Assembly: GCF_002257565.1 (NCBI RefSeq)
Contig: NZ_CP022736.1
Location: 682,001-746,000 of the forward strand
Length of the DNA stretch: 64,000 bases
DNA from: Herbaspirillum sp. meg3
GTDB lineage: Bacteria > Pseudomonadota > Gammaproteobacteria > Burkholderiales > Burkholderiaceae_D
Direction of reading: 5' to 3'
This document shows positions 51,653 to 60,356 of this stretch, one piece after another. The translations under genes and the position numbers were made by a program. The first letter of the stretch is position 1; every line of letters begins with the position of its first letter. Below the pieces are notes generated by a model. It saw only the letters and a list, made by a program, of their open reading frames with translations. It did no database searches and was not told where the DNA came from.

Positions 51653-52969
51653 ATGAAAAAATATTGCCTGGTTTGTGCGCTTCTGCTCGCCTGTTTTGTC
51701 ACGCAAGCGCAGGCCGCTTTGCAGATTCAGTCGTGGTCCTTGCCCAACGGCGCGCGCGTGCTGTTTGTCGAGAACCATGCGATTCCCATGCTCGATCTCA
51801 GTGTCGAATTCGATGCCGGCACGCGTCGCGATCCGGTTCGTAAATCCGGTCTGGCATCGTTGACCAACGCCATGCTGACGCGTGGTGCTTCTGCCACTGC
51901 GGATGCACCGGCCCTGTCGGAGGCGCAGATTCTGGATGGTTTCGCCGATGTGGCGGCACAGCGCGGCGGCGGCGCCAGCCTGGATCGCGCCGGTGTCACC
52001 TTGCGCATGTTGTCGAGTGCTGCTGAGCGCGATGCCGCAGTGGGTTTGCTGGCGCGGACTCTGGCGCAGCCGAGTTTCCCGGTGGACTTGTTCGCGCGCG
52101 ATCAGGCGCGCACCATCGCGGATGTCAAGGAATCACAAACCAAGGCGGAAGACATCGCCGCCAAAGCATTCTGGGCCGCACTCTATGGCGAACATCCCTA
52201 TGCACGTCAGGAAAGCGAAGCTTCGGTCGCCGGCATCACACGCGACGATCTGGTGAATTTCCATCGTGCGCATTACGTCGCCAACCACGCCGTCATTGCC
52301 ATGATCGGCGACGTCACGCGTACGCAGGCTGATCAGATTGCACAACGCCTGACCCAGCAATTGCCGCAAGGCGCAGCACTGCAGGCCTTGCCCGACGTGC
52401 TTGCAGGCAAAGCTACAGAACAGCGTATCGCGCATCCGGCATCGCAGTCGCATATCCTGATCGGCATGCCGGCGCTGGTGCGCGGCGATCCGGATTTCTT
52501 TGCACTGACGGTCGGCAACTACATCCTTGGCGGTGGCGGGTTTGTGTCGCGCTTGACCAATGAAGTACGCGAGAAGCGCGCGCTCAGCTACAGCGTCTAC
52601 AGCTATTTTTCTCCACTGGCGCAAAAGGGCCCGTTCCAGATCGGCTTGCAAACCAAACAGGAGCAAACCAACGAAGCGCTTGGCGTGGTGCGCAGCACGC
52701 TGGCAACTTATTTGCGAGACGGCCCGACGGCCGCCGAACTGAAAGCCGCCAAGGACAACCTGGTTGGCGGTTTCGCCTTGCGTATCGACAACAATCGCAA
52801 GATTCTCGACAACCTGGCGGTGATCGGCTATTACGGTTTACCGTTGGATTATCTCGACACCTGGACAGCCAATATCGGTAAAGTCACCATCGCGCAGATT
52901 CGCGATGCCTTCAAGCGTAAAATTGCGCCCGATCAATTGACGACTGTCGTGGTGGGCGAGGCAAATTAA
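51653..52969 (+). CDS. M16 family protease-like protein (non-catalytic partner)
   Basis: A 438-residue exported protein. The signal peptide is CLVCALLLACFVTQAQAA. The M16 fold is clear (WSLPNGARVLFVENHAIPMLDLSVEFDAGTRRD; YVANHAVIAMIGDVT; GGGGFVSRLTNEVREKRALSYSVYSYF). The HxxEH site is replaced by LASLTNAML, so it cannot bind zinc. The RxxxxY substrate motif (REKRALSYSVYS) is kept. It likely completes the active site of the 49452-50843 product. Confidence 0.88.
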   Translation: MKKYCLVCALLLACFVTQAQAALQIQSWSLPNGARVLFVENHAIPMLDLSVEFDAGTRRDPVRKSGLASLTNAMLTRGASATADAPALSEAQILDGFADVAAQRGGGASLDRAGVTLRMLSSAAERDAAVGLLARTLAQPSFPVDLFARDQARTIADVKESQTKAEDIAAKAFWAALYGEHPYARQESEASVAGITRDDLVNFHRAHYVANHAVIAMIGDVTRTQADQIAQRLTQQLPQGAALQALPDVLAGKATEQRIAHPASQSHILIGMPALVRGDPDFFALTVGNYILGGGGFVSRLTNEVREKRALSYSVYSYFSPLAQKGPFQIGLQTKQEQTNEALGVVRSTLATYLRDGPTAAELKAAKDNLVGGFALRIDNNRKILDNLAVIGYYGLPLDYLDTWTANIGKVTIAQIRDAFKRKIAPDQLTTVVVGEAN

Positions 52970-52972
52970 AAT

Positions 52973-53611
52973 ATGAGCAAGACTGTAAGAAAACATGGCG
53001 CGGCCGTGCATAGCCGCAGCGCACATCAGGTTCGGATTATTGGCGGGCAATGGAAGCGTACGCCGCTCCCGGTGCTGGAAGCGGAGGGCCTGCGGCCGAC
53101 GCCGGATCGTGTCCGCGAAACCGTATTCAACTGGGTGACGCATCTGATCGACGGCAACTGGGAGCAGGTGAGTTGTCTTGACTTGTTCGCCGGCTCCGGC
53201 GCGCTTGGCTTCGAAGCCGCCAGCCGTGGCGCGCCGCGCGTCGTGATGGTTGAAAACCACACACCGGCGGTGCGTCAGCTTGAAGCGAATAAAGAAAAAC
53301 TGCAGGCCGCGCAAGTCGAAATTCAGCGCGGCGACGCCTTGGCGCTGTTGCAGGGATTGAGCACGCGCACCACAACTGCCAACGGATTTAATCTTATTTT
53401 TGCCGATCCGCCGTATCATCAAAACTGGTTGGCGAAAATCATGCCGATATGCGAGCAACTGTTGGCGTCCAAGGGCCTGATGTATGTGGAATCAGAGCAT
53501 TCCCTGGAGGGCGATGCACTCCCGGACTGGATGGCGCCGTGGGAAGTTGTTCGGGCCGATAAGGCAGGTGTGGTGTTTTATCACTTATTGCAGCGCAAAA
53601 ACATCGGTTAA
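52973..53611 (+). CDS. rsmD: 16S rRNA (guanine(966)-N2)-methyltransferase RsmD
   Basis: A 212-residue SAM methyltransferase. VRIIGGQWKRTPLPV and LRPTPDRVRETVFNWV are the family start, SAM motif I is CLDLFAGSGALGFEAASRGA, and catalytic NPPF-like motif IV is FADPPYHQNW. It modifies 16S rRNA during 30S assembly. It is followed by coaD, the order common in proteobacteria. Confidence 0.94.
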   Translation: MSKTVRKHGAAVHSRSAHQVRIIGGQWKRTPLPVLEAEGLRPTPDRVRETVFNWVTHLIDGNWEQVSCLDLFAGSGALGFEAASRGAPRVVMVENHTPAVRQLEANKEKLQAAQVEIQRGDALALLQGLSTRTTTANGFNLIFADPPYHQNWLAKIMPICEQLLASKGLMYVESEHSLEGDALPDWMAPWEVVRADKAGVVFYHLLQRKNIG

Positions 53612-53661
53612 TTCAGGCATAATGCGCGTTCTGATTGCTTAGCTGGTGAGGAGAGACCCTG

Positions 53662-54150
53662 ATGGTAACAGCAGTTTATCCGGGAACATTCGATCCGTTG
53701 ACACGTGGCCATGAAGATCTGGTAAGACGCGCATCGGGATTGTTTGACAAGTTGGTCGTAGGCGTAGCGGACAGCAAAAACAAGAAGCCGTTTTTCTCCC
53801 TTGAGGAGCGCCTGTCGATAGCAAATGAAGTATTGGGACATTACCCCAATGTCCAGGTGGAAAGTTTTTCCGGCCTGCTCAAGGATTTTGTGCGGCAAAA
53901 CAATGCCCGCGTGATCGTGCGCGGCTTGCGTGCGGTATCGGACTTCGAATATGAATTCCAGATGGCCGGCATGAATCGTTATCTGTTGCCTGACGTGGAA
54001 ACCTTGTTTCTGACCCCGTCGGACCAATATCAATTCATATCGGGCACGATTGTGCGTGAAATCGCCCTGTTGGGCGGCGACGTATCGAAGTTTGTATTTC
54101 CATCAGTCGAAAAGTGGCTGAAGGAAAAGATGGCGAAGATGGATCTGTAG
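53662..54150 (+). CDS. coaD: Phosphopantetheine adenylyltransferase
   Basis: A 162-residue enzyme making dephospho-CoA. AVYPGTFDPLTRGHEDLVRRA carries the nucleotide-binding (T/H)xGH motif, and PSDQYQFISGTIVREIALLGGDVSKFV holds the ISGTxVRE motif. GAGGAGAGACCCTG before the ATG is a strong ribosome site. It is part of a rsmD-coaD-fdx run. Confidence 0.95.
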   Translation: MVTAVYPGTFDPLTRGHEDLVRRASGLFDKLVVGVADSKNKKPFFSLEERLSIANEVLGHYPNVQVESFSGLLKDFVRQNNARVIVRGLRAVSDFEYEFQMAGMNRYLLPDVETLFLTPSDQYQFISGTIVREIALLGGDVSKFVFPSVEKWLKEKMAKMDL

Positions 54151-54222
54151 CTGATGTGTAATTGCCTTGTCTGCATCCTTTGCGGGCAAGGCAGTTTGGT
54201 TGAAAAGAGAGCGGAGTAATTT

Positions 54223-54480
54223 ATGGCACTGATGATCACTGATGATTGCATTAACTGCGACGTCTGCGAGCCTGAGTGCCCGAACGAAGCGATCTACATG
54301 GGGCCGCAGATCTATGAAATCGACCCCAACAAATGCACCGAATGCGTCGGCCATTTCGATGAGCCGCAATGCCAGCAAGTCTGCCCGGTCGCCTGCATTC
54401 CCTTCGATCCGGCCTGGCGCGAATCCAAGGAACAACTGATGGTCAAGTACGAAACCCTGCAAGCCGGGGCCAAGGCCTGA
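54223..54480 (+). CDS. fdx: YfhL-family 2[4Fe-4S] ferredoxin
   Basis: An 85-residue ferredoxin. The first cluster loop is CINCDVCEPECP, and the second CTECVGHFDEPQCQQVCPVAC has the longer insertion between the second and third Cys typical of Allochromatium-type ferredoxins. The C-terminal helix is AWRESKEQLMVKYETL. It is an electron carrier in the cytoplasm; its partner is unknown. Confidence 0.94.
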   Translation: MALMITDDCINCDVCEPECPNEAIYMGPQIYEIDPNKCTECVGHFDEPQCQQVCPVACIPFDPAWRESKEQLMVKYETLQAGAKA

Positions 54481-54712
54481 TCGGTTTCCGCCCGTACCTT
54501 ACGTCGCCCGCACGGCAGCTCTTCCACCATATCTGTCACCTTTCCGTGGCGTCATAAGAAAATCCTGCTTGCTTATAGGCAGTCCGTATTTCTGCTTCGC
54601 TGTCCTGGCGCGGTATCATCATCGTTCGCCATTTCTTTTGCCGTTCTGCGGCTGATTCCTGTGCGCACCGAACCGGCTGCGCATGAACGGTCGCCTTGCC
54701 GAGAAAGCAGCC

Positions 54713-55339
54713 ATGCCCAATCATCAGCGTCTACGTCATTTCATCACCTCGTTTGCGGCTTTGCTGGAACGAGAGCCCGGCGAAGCCGACATCATTCGCG
54801 AAGGCTCATCGCTTCTTCGCGAGCTGGTCGCCGTCGACGATTGGTTGCCGGAAGCTTACGCTCAGCCGGATCCCGAGCGTTATCGCCAATACCTCTTGCA
54901 CGTTGACTCGGCGCAGCGGTTTTCGGTGGTGAGTTTTGTCTGGGGGCCGGGCCAGCAAACGCCGGTGCACGACCATACCGTGTGGGGATTGATCGGTATG
55001 CTGCGCGGTTCGGAATATTCGCAATCCTATCGGCGGCAGAACGACAATGAGGACGGCAATGCGGGTGCGCTCCTGCCTTTCGGAGAACCGATACAATTAA
55101 CGCCCGGCATGGTGGAAGCGGTATCGCCGCATGTGGAGGGACTCGACGACATCCATCGCGTGCGTAATGCCTACGATGACAAGGTGTCGATCAGTATCCA
55201 CGTGTATGGCGCCAACATCGGCGCGGTGCATCGATCGGTGTACCCGCCGGATGGCACACGCAAGGAATTCATTTCGGGTTATTCAAACACGACCTTACCT
55301 AATATTTGGGATCTGTCCCTGGAGACGAAAACAAGATGA
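54713..55339 (+). CDS. Cysteine dioxygenase-type cupin protein
   Basis: About 208 residues of the cysteine dioxygenase-like cupin family. FSVVSFVWGPGQQTPVHDHTVWGLIGMLRGSEYSQSY supplies two of the three iron-binding His, and ISIHVYGANIGAVHRSVY supplies the third. 3-His thiol dioxygenases oxidise cysteine or 3-mercaptopropionate to sulfinates. Its stop overlaps the rhodanese start by ATGA, which ties it to sulfur metabolism. An earlier ATG at 54683 is possible. The gap to fdx (54481-54682) shows no gene. Confidence 0.82.
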   Translation: MPNHQRLRHFITSFAALLEREPGEADIIREGSSLLRELVAVDDWLPEAYAQPDPERYRQYLLHVDSAQRFSVVSFVWGPGQQTPVHDHTVWGLIGMLRGSEYSQSYRRQNDNEDGNAGALLPFGEPIQLTPGMVEAVSPHVEGLDDIHRVRNAYDDKVSISIHVYGANIGAVHRSVYPPDGTRKEFISGYSNTTLPNIWDLSLETKTR

Positions 55340-56940
55340 GCAGCATCAGCCACACCAGCATTCCCACCCGCAGCTTCCAGCAAGTCCGAGAAGATCTTTT
55401 GGCGCGCCGCGAGATCGCACTGGTCGACGTGCGCGAAGAAGCGCCGCACGCCGAAGCGCATCCGCTGTTCGCCGCCAATCTGCCGTTCTCGCATCTGGAG
55501 CTGTTGGCCTATGCGCGCATTCCGCGCCGCGACACCGCCATCGTCGTACTCGATGACGGCGAAGGTCTGGCGCAACAATCCGCCACCCGTTTCATCGCGC
55601 TCGGCTACAGCAACGTCAGCATTCTTGAGGGCGGTGTCACAGGCTGGAGGGTGGCAGGCGGCGAGTTGTTTCAAGACGTCAACGTACCCAGCAAATCCTT
55701 TGGCGAACTGGTGGAAAGCAAGCGCCACACGCCGTCCTTGTCGGCGCAAGAGGTCAAGGCTCTGCTCGACGCAAAAGAAGATGTGGTCGTGCTGGATGCG
55801 CGCCGTTTCGATGAATATCAGAACATGAATATTCCGACCTCGGTCAGCGTGCCGGGTGCCGAGCTGGTCTTGCGCGTGCGCGAACTGGCGCCGGATCCCA
55901 ACACCCGCGTCATCGTCAATTGCGCCGGCCGTACGCGCAGCATCATCGGCACGCAATCGCTGGTCAACGCAGGTATTCCGAATCAGGTGCATGCGCTGCG
56001 CAACGGCACCATCGGCTGGACGCTGGCGGGACAACAGCTGGAGCACGGCAACAGCCGTCAGTTCCCGGTCGACGTCACTGCGCAAACGCGCGCCCAGGCA
56101 GCCAGCGATGCACGCGCGGTTGCGGATCGCGCCGGTGTCAAACGACTCGATCAGGCGGGCTTGCAAGCTTTTCGTGCGGACATTACGCGCACGACCTATC
56201 AGTTCGACGTGCGCACGCCGCAGGAATATGAGGCAGGGCATTTGCCGGGATTTCTCAGTGCGCCCGGCGGGCAACTAGTGCAGGAAACCGAGTCCAACGC
56301 CACCGTGCGTGGCGCCCGTATCGTACTGGCCGACGACGATGGCGTACGCGCCAATATGACTGCATCGTGGCTGGCGCAGATGGCGTGGGAAGTATACGTA
56401 CTCGACGGCGTGACGGTGCAGCAATTGTCCGAACAAGGCCCGGTTAAACGTGAGTTGCCGCCTGCACCGCAGTCGGAAAAAATCTCGCCGCAGACCCTGG
56501 CGACCTGGCTGGAGCGCAAGGACGGCACCGTCGTCGTCGATTTCGCCACCAGCGCCAACTACGTCAAGCAACATATTCCCGGCGCCTGGTTTGCCTTGCG
56601 TTCGCAATTGCCGCAGGCGCTGGCAAACTTGCCTTCCGCTGAGCGTTATGTCGTTACGTGTGGCAGCAGCTTGCTGGCCGCGTATGTGATCGGCGACCTG
56701 GCCGCGCTGACCGACAAGCCGGTGTTCTTGCTCGACGGCGGCGACAACGGCTGGAAGGCAGCCGGCTTGCCGATCGAGACTGGTGAAAGTGCACTGGCTT
56801 CACCGCGCATCGACCGCTACCGCCGGCCTTATGAAGGCACCGACAACCCGGCCTCGGCCATGCAGGCTTACCTCGATTGGGAATTTGGCCTGGTCGAGCA
56901 GCTTGGCCGGGACGGCACCCATGGGTTCTACGTGATATAG
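55336..56940 (+). CDS. Four-domain rhodanese-like sulfurtransferase
   Basis: About 534 residues with four rhodanese modules. Module 1 (about 10-115, VALVDVREEAPHAEAHP-type start) and module 3 (about 265-365, FDVRTPQEYEAGHLPGF) have no cysteine in the active loop (LDDGEG, LADDDG). Module 2 has the loop NCAGRTRS (about 195) and module 4 TCGSSLLA (about 440), both with the catalytic Cys. It is therefore two inactive plus two active modules. It is translationally coupled to the cysteine-dioxygenase-like cupin, suggesting a shared thiol or sulfane-sulfur substrate. Confidence 0.85.
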   Translation: MSSISHTSIPTRSFQQVREDLLARREIALVDVREEAPHAEAHPLFAANLPFSHLELLAYARIPRRDTAIVVLDDGEGLAQQSATRFIALGYSNVSILEGGVTGWRVAGGELFQDVNVPSKSFGELVESKRHTPSLSAQEVKALLDAKEDVVVLDARRFDEYQNMNIPTSVSVPGAELVLRVRELAPDPNTRVIVNCAGRTRSIIGTQSLVNAGIPNQVHALRNGTIGWTLAGQQLEHGNSRQFPVDVTAQTRAQAASDARAVADRAGVKRLDQAGLQAFRADITRTTYQFDVRTPQEYEAGHLPGFLSAPGGQLVQETESNATVRGARIVLADDDGVRANMTASWLAQMAWEVYVLDGVTVQQLSEQGPVKRELPPAPQSEKISPQTLATWLERKDGTVVVDFATSANYVKQHIPGAWFALRSQLPQALANLPSAERYVVTCGSSLLAAYVIGDLAALTDKPVFLLDGGDNGWKAAGLPIETGESALASPRIDRYRRPYEGTDNPASAMQAYLDWEFGLVEQLGRDGTHGFYVI

Positions 56941-57017
56941 AGTATTTCTGCAGCGCAAATCGAGAACAGCGCGACCCGATTACAATGACGGTCGCGTTTT
57001 CTTTTCTGCAGGACTCC

Positions 57018-57905
57018 ATGCAACCTATTCCGCCGCGGGCCGTCGGTGCTTTGCTCGTCAACACGACCATCTGGGGCTTGTCCTGGATTGCCTTCAAATC
57101 CCTGCAGCAGCAGGGCATCCATCCGATCTGGTCGACTGCGATCATATTTTCGTTCTGCACGATCTGGCTGTTGCTGCTCAAACGCAAATCCATCGCCGAG
57201 CTGCGCAAACATCCCGAGCTGCTCTACGTCGCTGTGGCCTCCGGCGTCAACAATATCGCCTTCAACGGCGCGGTAGCCTTTGGCGATGTGGTGCGCGTGG
57301 TGTTGCTGTTTTATCTGATGCCGATCTGGGCCGTGATTCTGGCACGTCTGGTGCTGCATGAGCCGATTACCCGGCCTGCCGTACTACGGATCGCACTGGG
57401 ACTGTTCGGCGCGCTGATCGTGTTGTATCAGCCAGCCATCGGCGTGCCTTTGCCGCACGATCTGGCCGACTGGGTGGCCTTGCTCGGCGGCTTGAGTTTT
57501 GCCTTCAGCAATGTGATGCTGCGCCGTTTGCATGGCGTGGCCGACGGGGCGCGCTCGATTGCGATGCTGGGTGGTGGCGCCGTGTTGTCGCTGGTGCTGG
57601 GCGCCGCCCTCGCGGTGACCGGCGTAATTGCGTGGCCGGCTTCCATCGGTGCGCCATCGGTGCCGACATTGGCATTGTGGTCGGTACTGTTCATGATATC
57701 CAACCTGTGCCTGCAATATGGCGTGGCGCGTTTGCCGGTCAATATCACGGCGGTCGTGATGCTGGTGGAAATCATCGTTGCCGCGGCGTCGGCGTGGTGG
57801 ATGGGGGCGGCGGAATTGCGGGTGCAGGATTTCATCGGCGGCGCGTTGATCATTGCCACGCCATGGCTGATTCGCGACAAGCGAGCGCTGCCGTCAGGGC
57901 ACTGA
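57018..57905 (+). CDS. DMT superfamily transporter (EamA)
   Basis: About 295 residues with ten membrane helices in two EamA repeats (ALLVNTTIWGLSWIAFKSLQ in the first; WVALLGGLSFAFSNVMLRRL in the second). This class exports amino acids or metabolites. AGGA before the ATG at 57018 decides the start; the frame is open earlier inside the rhodanese gene. The substrate is unknown. It may export a product of the neighbouring thiol pathway, but that is a guess. Confidence 0.85.
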   Translation: MQPIPPRAVGALLVNTTIWGLSWIAFKSLQQQGIHPIWSTAIIFSFCTIWLLLLKRKSIAELRKHPELLYVAVASGVNNIAFNGAVAFGDVVRVVLLFYLMPIWAVILARLVLHEPITRPAVLRIALGLFGALIVLYQPAIGVPLPHDLADWVALLGGLSFAFSNVMLRRLHGVADGARSIAMLGGGAVLSLVLGAALAVTGVIAWPASIGAPSVPTLALWSVLFMISNLCLQYGVARLPVNITAVVMLVEIIVAAASAWWMGAAELRVQDFIGGALIIATPWLIRDKRALPSGH

Positions 57906-57912
57906 CACTTCT

Positions 57913-59007
57913 TTACTCTGCCAGCACGACGCGGTTGCGGCCGCTTTCCTTGGCGCGGTAAAGCGCTTCGTCGGCGCGCGCGACCAGCTTTTGGCGCGCG
58001 ATGTCGGCCGGGATACTGCGATCCGGCGGCATTTGTGCAGCAGCGCCGATAGACACGGTGATCTGCAAGGCTTCGTCGGCGCCCGCAATCAGGATCGGTT
58101 GCTGTGCAACGCTGGCGCGAATGCGTTCGGCGATGCGTGCGGCGTCTTGCACGGTTGCCTGCGTCAGGAGCACGATGAATTCTTCACCGCCGTAGCGGCC
58201 GAGCGAGTCGCTCAAACGCAATTCTTTCTTGATGCGTGTCGCCACTTCGCACAATACGTCGTCGCCACTTTGATGGCCGAACTTGTCGTTGACGCGCTTG
58301 AAATGATCGATGTCGATGAACAGGCAGGACAAGGCGGAACGCTCGCGCTGTGCGCGGCCGATTTCTTCCTGCATGCGTTGTTCGATGTAGCGGCGGTTGT
58401 TGACGCCGGTGAGCGGGTCGGTCAGACCGATGTGTTTCAGGCGCTCGTTGTTGATGACGTTTTCGAGGCAGATGGCGACGACCGAGGCCAGGCGCTCGAT
58501 GAAGTCGGTCGCCAGATTGCCGGTAAAACGTCCTTCGTGGGCGCTTCCCAGCGCCAGACAGCCGATCGGATTCTGATGGCGCATGAGCGGCAGCACCGCC
58601 ACGCTGGCGGGCTGATAACTCGGAAACAAGGGCTTGTGCAGCGCCGCGTTGTAGGCGCCCAGCGTCGGCTTGTCTTGCGGCAGCGGCGTGCTGCCTTCGA
58701 CGTGGAACAATAAATTGGGATATTCATCCAGACCGATTTGCAGATCCTGCAGGATGCGCCGGATATCGAAATCGTGGTCGATCAGGGTGAGGGTGACAAT
58801 TTCCAGATTGAAGGTGTTCGGCATCAGCAGCGAAACCGTTTCAATCAGGTCGCGGAATTCGCCGGAACCGATCAGGCGCAGGTCGAAAGCCTGGTGACGC
58901 TGCATGATCTGCTGGTTGATGCGCGCCTGTTCCAGGAGATCCTGCATCTCAGCATGCAACTGCTGATTCTCTTCGATCAGTGCTTGAGTGTCGACAGCGC
59001 TTTTCAT
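57913..59007 (-). CDS. Diguanylate cyclase with N-terminal DUF484/GAF-like sensor domain
   Basis: A 364-residue cytoplasmic protein. A coiled coil (about 8-40) is followed by a DUF484/GAF-like domain (about 45-190) and a GGDEF domain (about 200-360). The active site reads GGEEF, a functional variant. RLSD lies five residues before it, giving the RxxD inhibitory site for c-di-GMP feedback. It should make c-di-GMP in response to an unknown signal. Its start is 117 bases from the next gene on the strand. Confidence 0.9.
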   Translation of the reverse strand: MKSAVDTQALIEENQQLHAEMQDLLEQARINQQIMQRHQAFDLRLIGSGEFRDLIETVSLLMPNTFNLEIVTLTLIDHDFDIRRILQDLQIGLDEYPNLLFHVEGSTPLPQDKPTLGAYNAALHKPLFPSYQPASVAVLPLMRHQNPIGCLALGSAHEGRFTGNLATDFIERLASVVAICLENVINNERLKHIGLTDPLTGVNNRRYIEQRMQEEIGRAQRERSALSCLFIDIDHFKRVNDKFGHQSGDDVLCEVATRIKKELRLSDSLGRYGGEEFIVLLTQATVQDAARIAERIRASVAQQPILIAGADEALQITVSIGAAAQMPPDRSIPADIARQKLVARADEALYRAKESGRNRVVLAE

Positions 59008-59124
59008 CTTTGATCCGGTCTTGCAGCCGTTCTTTTTTCCCTAACGTGGTGCATCCCGCTCCACGTTCCCTGTTGCCCGCGGCGCCGTATTGAGTCGGCG
59101 TTACGAGGGCGCACAAGCTTACCA

Positions 59125-60039
59125 TTACTGCGCTGCGGATGGCGACAGGCCGGTAAAAAATCGTTCGCCCATTTCTTCCAGTCCGAGCGATTGCAAGACC
59201 TCCTGCAGGCGTTCAGTCGGACGTTTGCGCGGCAGGTCTTTGTAGCGGGCGATGATCAGTTCGTTCTTCATCGAGTGCTCCCAGCCGACCAGTTCGGTGA
59301 CGCTGACTTGATAGCCGTGCGCTTCCAGTTGCAAACAACGCAACACATTGGTGACCTGGCTGCCGAATTCACGCGTATGCAGCGGATGGCGCCACAGTTC
59401 GGTCAGGGAAGTGCGGCCCAGGGACTGGCCCTTGTTGCGGTTGAGCACCGAGGCAACTTCTGCCTGGCAGCATGGCACCAGCACCACGAATTGCGCGCGT
59501 TTTTTCAGGGCGAAGTGGATGGCATCATCGGTGGCGGTGTCGCAGGCGTGGAGTGCTGTCACGACATCGATCTGCTCCGGCAGGGCGGAAGATTCGATCG
59601 AATCGGCCACCGACAGATTGAGAAACGACATGCCGGGGAAACCGAGGCGTTTCGCCAGCTCGGTCGACTTCTGCACCAGTTCTTCACGGGTCTCGATGCC
59701 GTAGATGCGCGACGCGCCTTCCAGCGATTTGAAGAACAGGTCATACAGGATAAAACCGAGATAGGACTTGCCCGCGCCATGATCGACCACGCTGACGTCG
59801 GGATGATGGCTGCGGATTTCCTGCAGCAACGGTTCGATGAATTGATAAAGATGGTAGACCTGCTTCAACTTGCGGCGGCTGTCCTGATTCAGCTTGCCGT
59901 CGCGCGTCAGAATGTGCAGCTCCTTGAGCAGCTCGATCGACTGGCCGGGACGAATTTCCGGGGCAAGGTCGGTGGGCGGGGCATCGCCCTTGTCCTTGTT
60001 TTTTTGCTGACCTGCTGGCCTTGCGTTTGGCTTGCTCAT
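59125..60039 (-). CDS. SAM-dependent methyltransferase (Methyltransf_32/METTL25-like)
   Basis: About 304 residues. A basic, probably disordered start (KPNARPAGQQKNKDKGD) is followed by a helical part and a Rossmann fold with DVSVVDHGAGKSYLGFILYDLF as motif I. DVVTALHACDTATDDAIHFAL and FVVLVPCCQAEVA are typical of the family that includes METTL25 and GstCD-like methyltransferases. The substrate is unknown. The ATG at 60039 was chosen; another lies 14 codons upstream. Confidence 0.75.
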   Translation of the reverse strand: MSKPNARPAGQQKNKDKGDAPPTDLAPEIRPGQSIELLKELHILTRDGKLNQDSRRKLKQVYHLYQFIEPLLQEIRSHHPDVSVVDHGAGKSYLGFILYDLFFKSLEGASRIYGIETREELVQKSTELAKRLGFPGMSFLNLSVADSIESSALPEQIDVVTALHACDTATDDAIHFALKKRAQFVVLVPCCQAEVASVLNRNKGQSLGRTSLTELWRHPLHTREFGSQVTNVLRCLQLEAHGYQVSVTELVGWEHSMKNELIIARYKDLPRKRPTERLQEVLQSLGLEEMGERFFTGLSPSAAQ

Positions 60040-60293
60040 ATCGTTGCTGCTGGAGTGGTCGGGATGCTTGCATTGCCGCACAGCGGGACAGTTTGCGTCC
60101 GGCGCGGCATTGAAACCCGGGAATGAATGGAGAGCGCGATTTTACCAGCAGTTCGCGGGATACGGCGTCAGCGGAAAGGACGGTTGCCGCAGGCTATTAT
60201 TTAGTGTCTCTGCAGCAATACGAGGATCGGCGGATAATTGGGTATCCGTCTGGAAATGTCTTGGCTCGTTCGGCCATAGCCACTGTTACCCCG

Positions 60294-60327
60294 TCCTAGG
60301 CGCACCGGCAATCTGGTGCGCCTAGGA
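60294..60327 (+). promoter_or_regulatory. Long hairpin in the leader of the Bcr/CflA gene
   Basis: TCCTAGGCGCACC (60294-60306) pairs perfectly with GGTGCGCCTAGGA (60315-60327) around eight bases, followed by TTGTTTTG. It lies 30 bases before the gene start. It could be an attenuator or a regulator-binding palindrome. The rest of the 60040-60356 gap shows nothing firm. Confidence 0.55.
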
Positions 60328-60356
60328 TTGTTTTGTGCGCCATCCTGAAAGCGATC

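Noticed and set aside
54536..54724. 62-codon minus-strand frame in the fdx-cupin gap
   Set aside because: No ribosome site, no recognisable motif, and overlap with the cupin 5' region. Nothing supports expression.
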